This document shows positions 42,998-51,827 of a DNA stretch of 64,000 nucleotides, in pieces (position 1 is the stretch's first letter; each line of letters starts with the position of its first letter). Made by a program: the position numbers and the translations under genes. The stretch is taken from contig CALOAD010000009.1 in assembly GCA_942491415.1 (NCBI GenBank), positions 124,001-188,000 of the forward strand, given 5' to 3'. The stretch comes from CALOAD01 sp942491415. Its GTDB lineage: Bacteria; Cyanobacteriota; Vampirovibrionia; Gastranaerophilales; CALOAD01. The notes beneath the pieces are model-generated. The model had not been told where the DNA came from. It saw only the letters and a program-made list of their open reading frames with translations, and made no database searches.

Positions 42998-44623
42998 ATG
43001 AGTAAAATAACTATAGGCAAATACCTGATTGATAAAATTCAAAAAGAAGGAATTAGTGATGTATTCGGAATTCCCGGAGATTATGTTATAGGATTTTTTG
43101 GTAGATTGGAAGAAAGCCCGTTAAATGTTGTAACGACTTGCTCTGAACCGGGATCCGCATTTGCAGCTGATGCCTATGCAAGATTAAACGGAATAGGGGC
43201 TCTTTGTATAACTTATTCAGTTGGTGGTTTGAATACCATAAATGCTGTTGCGGGAGCTTATGCAGAGAAATCTCCTGTTGTCGTCATAAGTGGATCACCA
43301 GGTCTCTCAGAGCGGGATAGGGGTTTTTTATTGCATCATTCGGTTATAAATGCCGACTCTCAATTTAACGCCTATAAAAACGTTACAGCAGCCTCTACTC
43401 AGCTTCATGATCCCAATACTGCAATTTATGAAATAGATAGAGTTTTTAATGCTTGTAAGTCTTGTAAAAGACCTGTTTATATAGAAATACCAAGAGATAT
43501 GGTTGATGTAGAATGTGAAATTCCTCCTAAACAGTTTGAGTTTCATAAAAAAAATGATTTAGGAGCTTTAGAAGAAGCTTTGAGCGAAGCTGTATCTCAA
43601 ATTCAAGCTGCACAAAAACCCGTGATAGTCGGAGGTGTCGAAATTGCAAGGTATGGACTGAAAGAAAAATTTTTAGAACTTTTGGATGTCACTAAATATC
43701 CTTATGCGACAACTTTTTTAGGCAAATCAATTATAGATGAAAATCACCCTCAATTTATGGGTATTTATGTGGGTAAAGTGGGGCAAGATAATATAAGACA
43801 GTGTATTGAAGATTCTGATTGCATAATAATGCTGGGAACTTTGATGACTGATACCAACCTTGCGACGGCTCAGCTTGATCAGTCCAAAATTATTTATGCA
43901 ACGGCCGATGATCTTTGTATAAAATATCATCATTACAAAGATGTTGATCTTGAAGACTTTATAACAGGTTTGACCTTACGTTTGAAGGATCATCATAAAC
44001 AAACTCTTTTTAATGTCCCTGAAAAATATGATTATATACCTCAAAATGAACAACCCCTAACTATCAACCGATTCTTTGAGAGATTAAAAGCCTTTATTGA
44101 AAAGGATAATGCAGTAATTTGTGATATAGGAGACGGACTTTTTGGGTCTGTAAACATAAAACTTCCCGAAAATACCCCTTATTTAGGACCCGTTTATTAT
44201 ACATCTATGGGATATTCTGTTCCGGCTGGAATCGGAGTAAAGATGTATAATCCGAATTTTCGTCCTATAATAATAGTAGGCGATGGAGCATTCCAAATGA
44301 CAGGACAGGAAGTTTCCTGTTATGTAAAATACGGATTGAATCCGATAGTCTTTGTTATAAATAATCAGGGATATACAACCCAAAGATACCTTAAAGATGG
44401 TCGATTTAATGATCTTCAAGACTGGGCTTATGAAAAAATAACTGAGCTTGTACAAGGCGGATTGGGCTTGAATGTCAAAACTGAAGATGAACTTGAAATA
44501 GCTTTGAAAAAAGCAAAAGAAAATACCGAAAGTTTTACGATATTAAACCTTCATTTTGATAGGTATGATAAATCTGATACTTTGTTTAAATTAACTGAAT
44601 TTTTGGGAAAAAGGATAAAATAA
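42998..44623 (+). CDS. ThDP-dependent 2-oxoacid decarboxylase (pyruvate/indolepyruvate type)
   Basis: 541 residues from the ATG at 42998 (GAGGGG 7 nt upstream). Three ThDP-fold domains. The N-terminal Pyr domain has catalytic Glu in CSEPGSAFAADAYAR and the decarboxylase-specific His-His in GFLLHHSVINADSQ. A central TH3 domain (~190-325) follows. The PP domain has the Mg/ThDP motif VGDGAFQMTGQEVSCYV and NNQGYTTQRYLKDGRFNDL. In PDC and IPDC the last motif reads GYTxE, and that Glu (Glu473 of Zymomonas PDC) is catalytic; here it is Gln. The reaction may therefore be slow or different. It is the first gene of a biotin operon, 3 nt from bioF, which is an unusual partner. Confidence 0.87.
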   Translation: MSKITIGKYLIDKIQKEGISDVFGIPGDYVIGFFGRLEESPLNVVTTCSEPGSAFAADAYARLNGIGALCITYSVGGLNTINAVAGAYAEKSPVVVISGSPGLSERDRGFLLHHSVINADSQFNAYKNVTAASTQLHDPNTAIYEIDRVFNACKSCKRPVYIEIPRDMVDVECEIPPKQFEFHKKNDLGALEEALSEAVSQIQAAQKPVIVGGVEIARYGLKEKFLELLDVTKYPYATTFLGKSIIDENHPQFMGIYVGKVGQDNIRQCIEDSDCIIMLGTLMTDTNLATAQLDQSKIIYATADDLCIKYHHYKDVDLEDFITGLTLRLKDHHKQTLFNVPEKYDYIPQNEQPLTINRFFERLKAFIEKDNAVICDIGDGLFGSVNIKLPENTPYLGPVYYTSMGYSVPAGIGVKMYNPNFRPIIIVGDGAFQMTGQEVSCYVKYGLNPIVFVINNQGYTTQRYLKDGRFNDLQDWAYEKITELVQGGLGLNVKTEDELEIALKKAKENTESFTILNLHFDRYDKSDTLFKLTEFLGKRIK

Positions 44624-44626
44624 CGA

Positions 44627-45736
44627 ATGGATCAATTATTTACGAGCGAGCTGGAAAAACTGAAAGACAACCATAACTTTAGAAGCCTTAAATCTCAATC
44701 AGGTATTGATTTTTCTTCAAATGATTATTTGGGACTCGCAAATCACCCCAAAATCAAAGAAGCAATTTGCAATGCACTAAATAATGGAACAAGTGTGGGT
44801 TCAACAGGTGCAAGGCTTTTAAGAGGTAATTGCAAGGAACACTTTGAACTTGAAGAGTTCGCGGCAAACTTTTTTGATGCGCCGAAAACTTTATTTTTTA
44901 GTTCCGGTTTTTTGGCTAACTATGCGTTATTAACCACTTTGCCGGGTCGGCATGACGTTATAATTTTTGATGAACTGGTTCATGCCAGTGCCAGAGATGG
45001 TATAAACGCTTCTTTGGCAAAGAAAATTAAATTTAAACATAATGATTTTAGTGAATTAAAAAAAACAATTGATAAAGCTCAAAGTATTTCTAATAAAAAC
45101 ATTTGGATTGTAGCAGAGAGCGTTTATAGCATGGATGGTGATATCTGCGATGCTAAAAAGTTGATAAACCTTGTTAACGACTATAAAAACGTTTATGTCA
45201 TATATGATGAAGCTCACTCTACAGGTGTTTTTGGGCAAAATGGCAGAGGTTGCTGTGAAGGAATCGGCTATGAAAAACTAATATCGGTTCATACTTGTGG
45301 CAAAGCTCTTGGCGTAAGTGGTGCGTTAGTTTGTGCTTCTGATAATATAATTGACTACCTTATTAATAGTGCAAGACCTTTTATTTTTACTACAGCCGAA
45401 TCTCCTATTATTTCGGTTGCTGTAAAAGAGGCTTTAAAACTTATAGATTCTGAGCCTTGGCGAAGAGACCGTTTGAAAAAGTTGGTTCAACTTGCATCTG
45501 ATTGTTGTTCAAAGACTTTTGAGTCTCAAATAATTCCTATAGAAATAGGTGATAATGAAAAAGCTTTAAAGGCGGCTGATTATCTTCAAACAAAAGGCTT
45601 TGATGTTCGAGCTGTGAGACCTCCTACAGTGCCTTCAGCCAGATTACGCTTGTCGTTGAATATCAATCGTTCAGAGGCAGAGATAAAAGAGTTGTTCGAT
45701 AACTTGAATTTGATTTTGCCCGACCTCTTGTTATAA
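44627..45736 (+). CDS. bioF: 8-amino-7-oxononanoate synthase
   Basis: 369 residues; PLP-dependent Claisen-type condensation of pimeloyl-ACP/CoA with alanine, first ring-assembly step of biotin. Alpha-oxoamine synthase features: SSNDYLGLANHPKIKEA near the start, GSTGARLLRGN, FSSGFLANYALL, DELVHASARDG, the PLP Asp in IYDEAHSTGVFG and the PLP-lysine loop VHTCGKALGVSGALV. The C-terminal ending RPPTVPSARLRLSLN is typical. It opens 3 nt after the decarboxylase; bioG and bioC follow. bioA, bioD and bioB are not in the window. Confidence 0.93.
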   Translation: MDQLFTSELEKLKDNHNFRSLKSQSGIDFSSNDYLGLANHPKIKEAICNALNNGTSVGSTGARLLRGNCKEHFELEEFAANFFDAPKTLFFSSGFLANYALLTTLPGRHDVIIFDELVHASARDGINASLAKKIKFKHNDFSELKKTIDKAQSISNKNIWIVAESVYSMDGDICDAKKLINLVNDYKNVYVIYDEAHSTGVFGQNGRGCCEGIGYEKLISVHTCGKALGVSGALVCASDNIIDYLINSARPFIFTTAESPIISVAVKEALKLIDSEPWRRDRLKKLVQLASDCCSKTFESQIIPIEIGDNEKALKAADYLQTKGFDVRAVRPPTVPSARLRLSLNINRSEAEIKELFDNLNLILPDLLL

Positions 45737-45767
45737 TCAGATATAAACATTTAGCTGGTGAAGTATT

Positions 45768-46439
45768 TTGAAATCAAAATGGATTCAAAAAAAAGAAAAA
45801 GATAGCCTCATAGTATTTTTTAATGGTTGGAGTATGGATGAAAATCCTTTTTTAGGACTGCATTCGAATGATTATGATGTGGTTACTTTTTATGATTATA
45901 CTGACTTAAATGTTGACCAACAAATGCTTAGTGAAATAAATGAATATCCTCAAATTACTATTGTTGCTTGGTCTTTTGGAGTATGGACTGCTGCAAAATT
46001 ATATGATCTTTTTGATAACGTAAAAAATGCAGTTGCGATAAACGGGACACTCAAGCCCATTGATGAAAAATTCGGGATCCCGCCAAAGATCTTTGATTTC
46101 ACTTTGAAAACTCTTTCCGTTGAGTCTAAAGAAGCTTTTGATAAAAATATGTTCGCAAATGAGCAATCACATGAAAGTTTTAAAAATAATGGTCCTAAAA
46201 GGTCTTTTGAAGAACAAAAAATTGAATTAGAGTTCTTTCAAAAGCATTTTTCGGTATCTAAAGAATTTGCAAATCTTTTTAATAAAGTTATTATTGGAAA
46301 AAAAGACAAAATAATTTCATTTAAAAATCAATTGCGATGCTGGAAGTCTCAATCGATTAACCCGATTATTATTGATGCACCGCACTATATTTTTGATAAA
46401 TTTAAAAACTGGGAAGAGTTAATTAATTATGAATGCTAG
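45768..46439 (+). CDS. bioG: Pimeloyl-ACP methyl ester esterase, BioG type
   Basis: 223 residues; alpha/beta-hydrolase that removes the methyl group after pimeloyl-ACP synthesis, functional substitute of BioH. FFNGWSMDENPF (~16-27) is the BioG opening, the nucleophile Ser sits in VAWSFGVW (~66-73), and the catalytic Asp and His are likely in IGKKDKIIS and DAPHYIFDKF. The start is TTG at 45768; no in-frame ATG gives the conserved N-terminus. Its last bases overlap the bioC start, so the two are translationally coupled. Confidence 0.9.
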   Translation: MKSKWIQKKEKDSLIVFFNGWSMDENPFLGLHSNDYDVVTFYDYTDLNVDQQMLSEINEYPQITIVAWSFGVWTAAKLYDLFDNVKNAVAINGTLKPIDEKFGIPPKIFDFTLKTLSVESKEAFDKNMFANEQSHESFKNNGPKRSFEEQKIELEFFQKHFSVSKEFANLFNKVIIGKKDKIISFKNQLRCWKSQSINPIIIDAPHYIFDKFKNWEELINYEC

Positions 46440-47181
46440 TTTTGAAAAAAATATAGTTAAAAAACGTTTTGAAAAAAGCATTTTAACCTATGAAAAAAAT
46501 GCTTTGGTTCAGGCTCAAATGGCTGAAAAACTGGTTGATAGACTTTCTGAAGTTTGTAATACCTTTGGAAAAGTTTTGGAATTGGGCTGTGGAACAGGTC
46601 TTTTGACTAAAAAAATTGTGACTAATTTTACTTTTAATCAATACCTAGCAAATGACATTGCAGAGTCGTTTCAAGAGTATATAAAAGCTATAAATGCTGA
46701 TATTGAGTATATTCAAGGTGATATTGAAGAGTTAGAATTTCAAAACAGTAATGATTTGATAGTCTCAAATGCTGTTTTTCAATGGGTGCAAGATATTGAA
46801 AGGTTTTCTGAAAAACTTTCTTCTATTGCAAAACAAGACGGAATACTTGCTTTTTCGACTTTTGGAGCTGAAAATTTAAAAGAGATAGCGTTTTTGACAG
46901 GCAACAAGCTTGATTATATAGATTTTGAATCGTTAAAAAATCTTTTTAGCAATGACTTTGAACTGCTTTTTGCAAAACAAGAAACAGTTACACTTGAATT
47001 TGGTACCGGAATGGATGTTTTAAAACACCTTAAAAATACAGGTGTTAATTCTTTAAATCAAAGGATTTGGACTAAAAAAAGCTTAAAATCTTTTTGTGAA
47101 GACTATAAAAGGGAATTTTCACAAAACGGAAAACTCCCTTTAACTTATAACCCAATGTATTTTATCTTCAAAAAGATTTAA
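46429..47181 (+). CDS. bioC: Malonyl-ACP O-methyltransferase
   Basis: 250 residues; methylates malonyl-ACP so it can enter fatty-acid elongation and give the pimeloyl chain of biotin. The BioC N-terminal helix KKRFEKSILTYEKNALVQ is present, then SAM motif I VLELGCGTGLLT (~44-55), an acidic residue in YLANDIAESF, and VSNAVFQWVQDIE (~102-114). The C-terminus PLTYNPMYFIFKK is typical. It overlaps bioG by 11 nt, and the pathway uses FabI-type fatty acid synthesis. Last gene of the biotin unit, converging with the symporter. Confidence 0.92.
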   Translation: MNASFEKNIVKKRFEKSILTYEKNALVQAQMAEKLVDRLSEVCNTFGKVLELGCGTGLLTKKIVTNFTFNQYLANDIAESFQEYIKAINADIEYIQGDIEELEFQNSNDLIVSNAVFQWVQDIERFSEKLSSIAKQDGILAFSTFGAENLKEIAFLTGNKLDYIDFESLKNLFSNDFELLFAKQETVTLEFGTGMDVLKHLKNTGVNSLNQRIWTKKSLKSFCEDYKREFSQNGKLPLTYNPMYFIFKKI

Positions 47182-47188
47182 AATAGTT

Positions 47189-48739
47189 TTATTCTATTAT
47201 AGGAGTTTCTTCTTCAACAGGTATTTCTACTGGCAACTTGCTGTAAGCTCCGATTTTATATTTTTTGCAATATACATCAAGATCTTTTAGAAGATCAGGT
47301 AAAAGTATAAATAGACCTATCATATTAGGCACAGCCATCGCAAACATCATTGCATCAGTGAAGTCTACAACACTTTGAAGGTTCATTGATGATCCTATAA
47401 CAATGAAAATACAGAATATTAGTTGGAATGTTCTGGTTCTTTTCTTTCCTTCTCCAAACAAGTAATTCCAGGATTTTTGACCATAATATGACCAAGAAAT
47501 AAGTGTTGAAAGTGCAAATAAAATTATTGCAACTGCTAAGACGTAGGGGAAGAAAGGTATTACAGATTCAAACGCACTTGACGTTAAATCAGCACCTGTC
47601 ATACCACCGGTAGCTGTATGCATTCCCGTCATAATGATAACTAAAGCGGTTAATGAACATAAAATTATAGTATCGATAAAAGGTTCTAAAATAGAAACAA
47701 AACCTTGAGATAAAGGTTCTTTTGTTTGTACAGCTGCATAAGCGATAGGAGCAGAACCCACACCGGCTTCGTTTGATTGTACGGATCTTCTTAATCCCAT
47801 AATAATAGTCCCGATAATACCGCCTTCAACTGCTCTTGGAGCGAAAGCTTCTGTAAATATTGTGTTAAAGGCTGCTGGTAATTCTGTGAAATTAGCAAAT
47901 ATAACTACAAGTGCTGCAATAACATATAATCCACACATAAAAGGAACAACTTTTTCTGTAACTTTAGCTATGCTTTTAATCCCACCGATAATTATCATTC
48001 CGACAATAATAGCAACTATAAGACCTACAACCCAGGCATTGCTGGCAAAGAAGCTGTTTGCTCCACCTGTTATAGCAATAATTTGAGTTGTTGCTTGTTT
48101 GATCTGGAACATATTTCCACCGCCAAAAGATTCACCAATACACATTATTGAGAACATAATGGCAAGAAAACGACCTAGTCCACGCATTTTCTTTTTGGTA
48201 AGACCGTGGGATATATAATACATAGGTCCACCTGATACTTCACCATCAGAATTTACCCTTCTAAACTTAACACCGAGTGAACACTCGACAAATTTTGAGG
48301 CCATTCCAAGTATAGCTCCAATCCACATCCATAAAGTAGCGCCCGGTCCACCTATTGAAATAGCGATAGCAACACCTGCTATATTTCCAAGTCCCACTGT
48401 TCCGGATAAAGCAGTTGCAAGTGCTTGAAATGGTGAAACTTCACCACTGGCACTAATTTCTTCTTTGGAAAAATCACCTCTTACTACTCTTATAGCTTGT
48501 TTAAAGCCCCAAACTCCGATAAATTTCGTTGCGATGGTGAAAATAGTTGCACCCATCAATAACCATAAAATGATTATCGGCATTTCTGCTCCACCCATTG
48601 GAATCGGGTAGAATATTAGGCTTGCTATAGCGTCAGATGCCGGTGCTACCAGTTGATCGATTTTCTCGTCTAATCCCATCGCCATTGTCGATGAAGTTGC
48701 TAAAAACATTGCTATTAAAGCAAATAAAAGTTTTGTCAT
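47189..48739 (-). CDS. Sodium:alanine/glycine symporter (AGCS family)
   Basis: 516 residues, ~10-11 membrane segments with a signal-like hydrophobic start. AGCS signatures are ALSGTVGLGNIAGVAIAISI (~109-128), GGPGATLWMWIGAILGMASK, FVECSLGVKFR, and GGPMYYISHGL. SNEAGVGSAPIAYAA and the last helices around SYYGQKSWNYLFG follow. It imports alanine or glycine with Na+. GAGG precedes the ATG at 48739. Single gene, converging with bioC with only 7 nt between stops and no obvious hairpin. Confidence 0.93.
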   Translation of the reverse strand: MTKLLFALIAMFLATSSTMAMGLDEKIDQLVAPASDAIASLIFYPIPMGGAEMPIIILWLLMGATIFTIATKFIGVWGFKQAIRVVRGDFSKEEISASGEVSPFQALATALSGTVGLGNIAGVAIAISIGGPGATLWMWIGAILGMASKFVECSLGVKFRRVNSDGEVSGGPMYYISHGLTKKKMRGLGRFLAIMFSIMCIGESFGGGNMFQIKQATTQIIAITGGANSFFASNAWVVGLIVAIIVGMIIIGGIKSIAKVTEKVVPFMCGLYVIAALVVIFANFTELPAAFNTIFTEAFAPRAVEGGIIGTIIMGLRRSVQSNEAGVGSAPIAYAAVQTKEPLSQGFVSILEPFIDTIILCSLTALVIIMTGMHTATGGMTGADLTSSAFESVIPFFPYVLAVAIILFALSTLISWSYYGQKSWNYLFGEGKKRTRTFQLIFCIFIVIGSSMNLQSVVDFTDAMMFAMAVPNMIGLFILLPDLLKDLDVYCKKYKIGAYSKLPVEIPVEEETPIIE

Positions 48740-49027
48740 AATGTTGCCTCATATCTTATTGTATTTGGAAATTCAAAATTCACTTATATAATTTTATAAT
48801 AACCAAGGCGGATATTATACAGTTGGGCTATTTTTTACTCAACTTGTAGTAGTTGAGGCTTTAATTAAAATCTTTGGTTTTCTTTAATAGAAGGAGTTTA
48901 GATATTTTTTAAAAGTGTGTTTTTAAAATGTAAATTTTTTTATTTTGAAATCTATCATGTATATAAATTAGTATTTTTTTGTTTTAATTTTAAGGAAGGT
49001 TTAACAGTTATCACATAGAGAGGAAAA

Positions 49028-49693
49028 ATGAAACAAATTATATATATAAGTTTAATAGCATTATTATTTGGATGTTGTTTTTGTGAAAATGCTTTTGCTC
49101 AAGAAAAAATCCAAAAAAACTTCTTTGAAGTTCAAGTAGAGAAAAAAGAAGAGGCTTTAGAATTAAAACAACCTAAATTTATTGAGTCTGAAATAAAAGA
49201 AGAAAAACCAAGAACATTAATGGGTAAAATATGGAAATATTCGAAAGGAGAGCCTGTTCAAGACTCTGTTCTTTTAGGAATGTGGAGTAAACATACAAGT
49301 CCTAACAGGCATTTAAGAAACGATACCAATGATATATTTGCAATGCAATATAAAGGGATTTCGTTAGGAACGTTTAATAATAGTTATCATAGCCAAACTT
49401 ATTTTATTGCATTTGCAAGAAAACTTTGTAAAAAGCAATTGACGAAAAATACCAGCATTGATCTTCAATATAAGGCAGGTATAATGCACGGCTATAAAGA
49501 TAAATATGTAAATATAGACGGAACCGCACCCGTTATACTACCATCTATAGGTTTTGATTATAAAATGATAGGCTTTGACTTGTGGGTTATTCCCTCTACA
49601 GATCCTATTTTTAGTATAAATACAAGGTTAAATACTGAATGGATTAAAAATAGTCGTCTGAATGTTTTTAAAAGAAAAACATCAATTCTTTAA
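49028..49693 (+). CDS. Secreted or outer-membrane beta-barrel-like protein
   Basis: 221 residues. Signal peptide IIYISLIALLFGCCFCENAFA with cleavage around residue 24; the Cys residues could also make it a lipoprotein, but no good lipobox is seen. After a charged linker (KKEEALELKQPKFIESEIKE) the rest alternates polar and aromatic residues: LGMWSKHTSPNRHLRNDTND, then MQYKGISLGTFNNSYHSQTY and IDLQYKAGIMHGYKDKY. These look like beta-barrel strands with GT-N-S turns, similar in style to small outer-membrane enzymes. No family is assigned. AGAGAGG precedes the ATG. The corrupted copA follows after 74 bp. Confidence 0.7.
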   Translation: MKQIIYISLIALLFGCCFCENAFAQEKIQKNFFEVQVEKKEEALELKQPKFIESEIKEEKPRTLMGKIWKYSKGEPVQDSVLLGMWSKHTSPNRHLRNDTNDIFAMQYKGISLGTFNNSYHSQTYFIAFARKLCKKQLTKNTSIDLQYKAGIMHGYKDKYVNIDGTAPVILPSIGFDYKMIGFDLWVIPSTDPIFSINTRLNTEWIKNSRLNVFKRKTSIL

Positions 49694-50340
49694 TTATTAA
49701 GGTAAACCTTTGGGGCATACTAAATTTTTTTTAGTATGTAATTTTAAGATATTCCAAAGGAGTTGAGATGACTAAAAAAATAACCCTCATAATAAAAGGA
49801 ATGAATTGCGCCAGTTGTGCCGTTCATATAGAAAACCATTTAAAATCTTATCCCGGATTAATAACTGTAACTGTTAATTTTGCAGCTTCTAAGGCTTTTA
49901 TAAAGGATCCATAAATAATCAGATGAAAACGGGAAAATGAAGGGGAAACAAGCTTTTGATTTTCATCGGGAGAACTGCTTTCTAGCTCAAAAAACCGTTT
50001 TTATTGAGCCTTCTTTTTACCTTGCCAATAGTAATTATAAGTATTTTTTTCCTTCTTTTGTTTTTAAAAGGTGGCTTTTATTTTTTTTAACTCGTGTTCG
50101 CGGTATTCGGCTCTCAATTTTATACAGGCAGCGGTTATTAGCATAAAAAATAAAGGAGAAAAAAATATGCGTGTCTGCCAGGCACCGGGAACGTGGCTTG
50201 CTTTTACGTCGCTGTAGCTCCCGGTTTTTTCTTGATATAACAGGAAGAACAGATGTTTATTTTGAAGTGACCGTAGCTATTATTACACTTGTGCTTATGG
50301 GACGTATGTTGGAGGCTAAACGCAGAGAGAGAACACATAG

Positions 50341-50393
50341 GGCAAGGGGGGGGGAGCGGAAGAGGGAGACGGAGGGGGGGGGGGGGGGGGATA
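50341..50393 (+). other. Poly-G/purine tract inside copA
   Basis: Contains a run of 17 G (50374-50390) and almost no pyrimidine, replacing the actuator-domain segment between LEAK and GEKIPVDG. Confidence 0.85.
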
Positions 50394-51289
50394 GGTCAGG
50401 TCATAGTGTTGCCCGCGGGGAAAAGATACCCGTGGATGGTTTAGTAATTGAAGGGGCTCCAAGTAGATGAGGCAATGATTACAGGAGAAAGTATTCCTGT
50501 TTACAAAAAAATAGGTGATAAGGTTATTGGCTCACTTTTAAATAAAACAGGTAGTTTCCAGGTTTAAGGACCCTCCCTGGGCAAAGATACAGTAGTTCAG
50601 CAAATTGTGAGTCTTTTGGAGCAAGCCCAAGGGCGAAAAGCTCCTATTCAAAAAATGGCGGATGTTATAAGTGGTTATTTCGTGCAAATCGTCATTTTAA
50701 TCGCCACCCTCTCTTTTATCTTTTGGTTGATATTTGCTGAGGAGAATGGCTTTATATTTGGATTATTAGCTTTTACGTCAGTTATGGTTATTGCCTGTCC
50801 TTGTGCATTAGGACTTGCAACGCCGACAGCAATAATGGTTGGAACCGGTCTTGGGGCTCAAAACGGTATTTTAATAAAAGGGGCTGAAAGTCTTGGAATT
50901 CCAAGGACTAGAGAGTGTTTTGAGAAACAGGCGCCTACACAAGGCGCACCCGAGAAGTTAATAAACAGGCTGAGATATGGAAGAAAACGAGTTTTTGCAA
51001 TACACAGCTTCAATAGAAAAAGGTCCGAACATCCTTTAGCACAAGCTATTATTAATAGTGCAAATGAAAGAAACTTAGAAATGCTTGAAGTAAAAGATTT
51101 TGAGTCTTTTACCGGTGGGGAACAGCGGGGGTATCAAGGTCGCAAGCTGCTGAATCGGAAATGAATATTTGGTGAGAAAAAACACAAATAGTTTTAGATG
51201 ATTGGGAAAATGAACACGATGCATAGCTGAGTGTCACTGAAAGCCGCAAGTTAGAAAAGCATATCATATGCGTTGCGTCAGGGGGAAAA

Positions 51290-51381
51290 AGGGAAAGAGA
51301 AAAGGGAAAAAAAACAAGGGGAGGGAGGAAGAAAGAAAAAGGGGGGGGGAAAAAGGGGGAGGGAAAGGGGGAGGGGGGGGG
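51290..51381 (+). other. 92-nt purine tract inside copA
   Basis: Only one pyrimidine (51315) in 92 positions, with G-runs up to 9. It lies where the end of the nucleotide-binding domain should be. It is unlike any other DNA in the window. Confidence 0.85.
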
Positions 51382-51484
51382 TGATATTATAAAAGAACAG
51401 AACAGAAAAAATAAAATTGTTGCGATGGTAGGAGATGGTATAAACGATGCGCCTGCTCTTGTTCAGGCAGATGTGGGCATTGCT

Positions 51485-51591
51485 GGCGCAGAACGGAAAA
51501 GAGAAAGGGGGAGCCAGAAAGAGCAAAAAGAGCGAAACGAGCGAACCGAGAAAGAGGGGAGCCCAAAGAAAGAAGCAAAAAGAAGCGACAA
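51485..51591 (+). other. 107-nt T-free tract inside copA
   Basis: No T in 107 positions, in DNA otherwise roughly a third T. It encodes a Lys/Glu/Arg run in place of the expected hinge and seventh helix, then returns abruptly to clean CopA sequence (TIKQNLFFAFFYN). Confidence 0.8.
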
Positions 51592-51776
51592 TAAAACAAA
51601 ATTTGTTTTTTGCTTTTTTCTATAATAGTGTAGGGATTCCAATTGCAGCAGGAGTATTATATCCATTTATCGGTGTTTTGTTAAATCCAATGATAGCAGC
51701 TTTGGCTATGTCTTTCAGCTCTGTTTCGGTGATATTAAATAGTCTAAGATTGAAAAAAACAGTACTTTAAAATAAT

Positions 51777-51811
51777 AAAAAAGAGCTTTCTTTTACGAGA
51801 GCTCTTTTTTT
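51777..51811. terminator. Bidirectional terminator
   Basis: AAAAAAGAGCT pairs with AGCTCTTTTTT, between the copA remnant and the converging Ycf23-family gene. Confidence 0.85.
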
Positions 51812-51827
51812 ATTATTTTAATTTGTT

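Larger units (their letters stand above)
49768..51770 (+). pseudogene. copA: Copper-exporting P1B-type ATPase, multiply disrupted
   Basis: Pieces of one CopA run in order through several frames. HMA domain with GMNCASC (49768-49914, then a stop). Traces of the first membrane helices (QFYTG, IKNKGEKNM). YFEVTVAIITLVLMGRMLEA (~50258-50317). ARGEKIPVDGLVIEG and DEAMITGESIPV of the actuator. GKDTVVQQIVSLLEQAQ, a membrane pair and the ion site CPCALGLATPTAIMVGTG (to ~50915). SEHPLAQAIINSANERN. VAMVGDGINDAPALVQADVG (~51420-51481). A last segment runs from ~51573 to the TAA at 51768. The DKTGT loop (~50935) is recognisable only as altered bases, and ~60 residues around 51120-51415 are unreadable. 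The ribosome binding site AAAGGAG is intact. Purine-only and poly-G insertions separate the pieces. It is either a decayed gene or a corrupted stretch of assembly. Confidence 0.85.

Noticed and set aside
49937..50470. Small open frames inside the copA region read as new genes
   Set aside because: Their translations contain pieces of CopA in shifting frames (KNKGEKNM, YFEVTVAIITLVLMG, GEKIPVDG) and low-complexity Arg/Glu/Gly runs, so they are by-products of the disrupted copA.
51290..51381. Triplex-forming or recombination-hotspot purine tract
   Set aside because: Purine tracts can form triplexes, but this one lies inside a scrambled conserved gene along with a 17-G run, so sequence error is the simpler reading.
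51278..51666. Pro/Phe/Ser-rich minus-strand frames opposite the purine tracts
   Set aside because: They arise because a purine-only strand reads as pyrimidine codons (PPPLPLSLP-type) on the other strand. No ribosome binding site or domain.
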